From contig JAFMJK010000023.1 in assembly GCA_017853515.1 (NCBI GenBank), positions 1-15,988 on the forward strand: a DNA stretch of 15,988 nucleotides. Reading direction: 5' to 3'. The translations under genes were made by a program, and so were the position numbers. Position 1 is the first letter of the stretch. Every line of letters begins with the position of its first letter. Shown piece after piece: positions 14,638 through 15,988 of this stretch. Below the pieces are notes generated by a model. That model searched no databases. It had not been told where the DNA came from and worked only from the letters and a program-made list of their open reading frames with translations. This DNA comes from Chthoniobacterales bacterium. Lineage in GTDB: Bacteria; Verrucomicrobiota; Verrucomicrobiia; Chthoniobacterales; JACTMZ01.

Positions 14638-15930
14638 ATGAAGTTGCTCCGCATACTGGCCATTCTTGTTGTCCTCGCCGCCATCGCGGGGGGCGCGGCC
14701 TACGTGATGCGCGAAGAGATCGTCAACTGGTGGTTGCAGAAGCAACTCAGCGCGGAGCTTTCCAAAATTGCGGGCGCGGACGTGAAGACGGAAGCCGTGC
14801 GCTACCGCGACGGTGTGCTCAGCGCGGGCCTGTGCCGTGTCTCCGGCGAGAACATGCCGTTTGCATCCTTGGAAATCCGCGACGCGCGCGTGCCGATCGA
14901 TTGGGAGCGGATCAAAAACCCGGCCGGCGAACCATTGCGACTCGAAGCGGCGTTCGTCGATCTGGTCTGGCGCGACGCCAACGCGTCCCGACCGGAGAAG
15001 GGACCGCTCATCAAGGCAGAGACGTCAGGCATCACCATGCCGGTGGTGGAGATGGCGGCGGAAAGATTTTCCTATCGCCACGAAGATTCAGCCGGCTGGC
15101 GCATCGCCGAGAGCAATGTGCGCGGAAAATACGAGGCCGGCGAATGGTCGTTCTCGGGGCGCGGCGGAAAGCTGCATGCGCCCGGATGGACACCTCTGGA
15201 GATCGACAGTCTCGCGGGCCGACACCGCGCGGGGGAAACCATCTTGGACCACTTTGCGCTGAACGGCCCCAAGGGCAGCTTTGTCGAGGGCTCGGCCAAA
15301 GGCGCGGAGGGCGAATGGTCCGGCGACTTCCGCTGGAAAGATGTGGCGATGGAACTCGTGCTGCCGGAAGGCGCGACAAAGCACTTCACCGCACGCAGCA
15401 GCGGCAGCGGACGACTGGCCGACGCGACATTCCGGGGACAGATGGAATTGGCCGGCGCCGAGGCCCGCAATCTTCCTGCATTGGTCAAACTGGCCAGTAT
15501 TTTCACCGGGGAAAACTATGACAACGTGGCTTGGGAGACGGCGCGATTCGACTTCATCCGCGACGCGCGCGGCGCGGTGCTGATCGAAAATCTGACCGCG
15601 ATTTCTTCGAAAGGACTTTCCCTCGAGGGTTCCGGCGTTTTCGCCCAGGATCATCTTTCCGCGGATTTGAATCTCGGACTCAAACGCGAGGGGCGCCCGT
15701 GGCTTGTCGCCTTCATGCCCATTCTCTTCCGGTCGGAAAAAGACGGTTACCTCTGGACCACGGTGAAAGTCGGCGGCACGCCGCAGGCGCCGACCGAGGA
15801 TCTGACCACGCGCGTGGTTGCCGCGCTGGCCGTGGCGCCGGCCACCCAGGCGGTGGAAAGCGTGGCGGAAATTCCCGCCACGGCGGTGGAGGCGGCGGGC
15901 GGACTTCTGCGCAGTTTGCTCGGGCGTTGA
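14638..15930 (+). CDS. AsmA-like single-pass envelope protein
   Basis: The 430-residue protein begins with a positively charged tip and one hydrophobic helix (MKLLRILAILVVLAAIAGGAA, about 4-24) that would anchor it in the inner membrane with the remainder in the periplasm. The rest is rich in short beta-type repeats with alternating hydrophobic residues, as in the AsmA/DUF748-type lipid-transport and envelope-homeostasis proteins. Examples are GVLSAGLCRVSG, LRLEAAFVDLVW, LIENLTAISSKGLSLEGSGVF and the C-terminal VKVGGTPQAPTEDLTTRV, which matches the closing strand motif of such proteins. The ATG at 14638-14640 is preceded by GGAAGC and is preferred over an earlier in-frame GTG that lacks a signal sequence. 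It is divergent from the efflux operon by 98 bp. The family call is tentative and the function unknown. Confidence 0.7.
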   Translation: MKLLRILAILVVLAAIAGGAAYVMREEIVNWWLQKQLSAELSKIAGADVKTEAVRYRDGVLSAGLCRVSGENMPFASLEIRDARVPIDWERIKNPAGEPLRLEAAFVDLVWRDANASRPEKGPLIKAETSGITMPVVEMAAERFSYRHEDSAGWRIAESNVRGKYEAGEWSFSGRGGKLHAPGWTPLEIDSLAGRHRAGETILDHFALNGPKGSFVEGSAKGAEGEWSGDFRWKDVAMELVLPEGATKHFTARSSGSGRLADATFRGQMELAGAEARNLPALVKLASIFTGENYDNVAWETARFDFIRDARGAVLIENLTAISSKGLSLEGSGVFAQDHLSADLNLGLKREGRPWLVAFMPILFRSEKDGYLWTTVKVGGTPQAPTEDLTTRVVAALAVAPATQAVESVAEIPATAVEAAGGLLRSLLGR

Positions 15931-15988
15931 ATCATACCAAACCAGAAAAGGATCCGGACTATCGAACAAGGTTTTGAGGGTAGGGACA
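15931..15988. other. Non-coding end of the window
   Basis: These 58 bases follow the AsmA-like stop. No hairpin, promoter or start of a further gene was recognised. Confidence 0.4.

Overview
The window is GC-rich, densely coded bacterial DNA. It most resembles the Verrucomicrobiota (Spartobacteria/Opitutae-like). That placement is an inference from three things: a stand-alone ovothiol-type methyltransferase, a Pro/Ala/Arg-rich unknown protein behind ilvB, and mostly weak or absent Shine-Dalgarno sequences. A lipoprotein adaptor and an RND pump indicate a Gram-negative envelope. No rRNA, tRNA, CRISPR array, transposase or integrase was seen.

Left part (1-1582, minus strand, accessory in character): a DPM1-like family 2 glycosyltransferase is cut by one in-frame TAG and runs off the left edge. 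Upstream of it lies a small ArsR-type winged-helix regulator. A perfect palindrome with half-site ATGATGACATTCTT occurs twice, once upstream of each gene. This looks like a self-contained regulator/operator module controlling a polysaccharide or lipid-glycosylation locus that continues to the left.

Housekeeping part (1583-6383): ilvB (acetolactate synthase large subunit) is followed 32 bp downstream by a 543-residue protein of unknown function, where ilvN is often found. Divergent from ilvB is rmuC. The ilvB promoter sits so close to the ATG that the mRNA may be leaderless.

Ovothiol part (6474-9683): an M29-aminopeptidase-like protein and a stand-alone 4-mercaptohistidine N1-methyltransferase-type enzyme form a tight minus-strand pair. 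Divergent from them is a family 2 glycosyltransferase-like protein that lacks its DXD motif and whose 3' end overlaps tspO.

Efflux part (9606-14539, minus strand): a three-gene operon encodes an RND membrane-fusion lipoprotein, an HAE1/AcrB-type RND pump and a TspO/MBR protein, with gaps of 14 and 3 bp. No outer-membrane factor is present. Divergent from it (14638-15930) is a single-pass AsmA-like envelope protein. The last 58 bases hold nothing recognisable.
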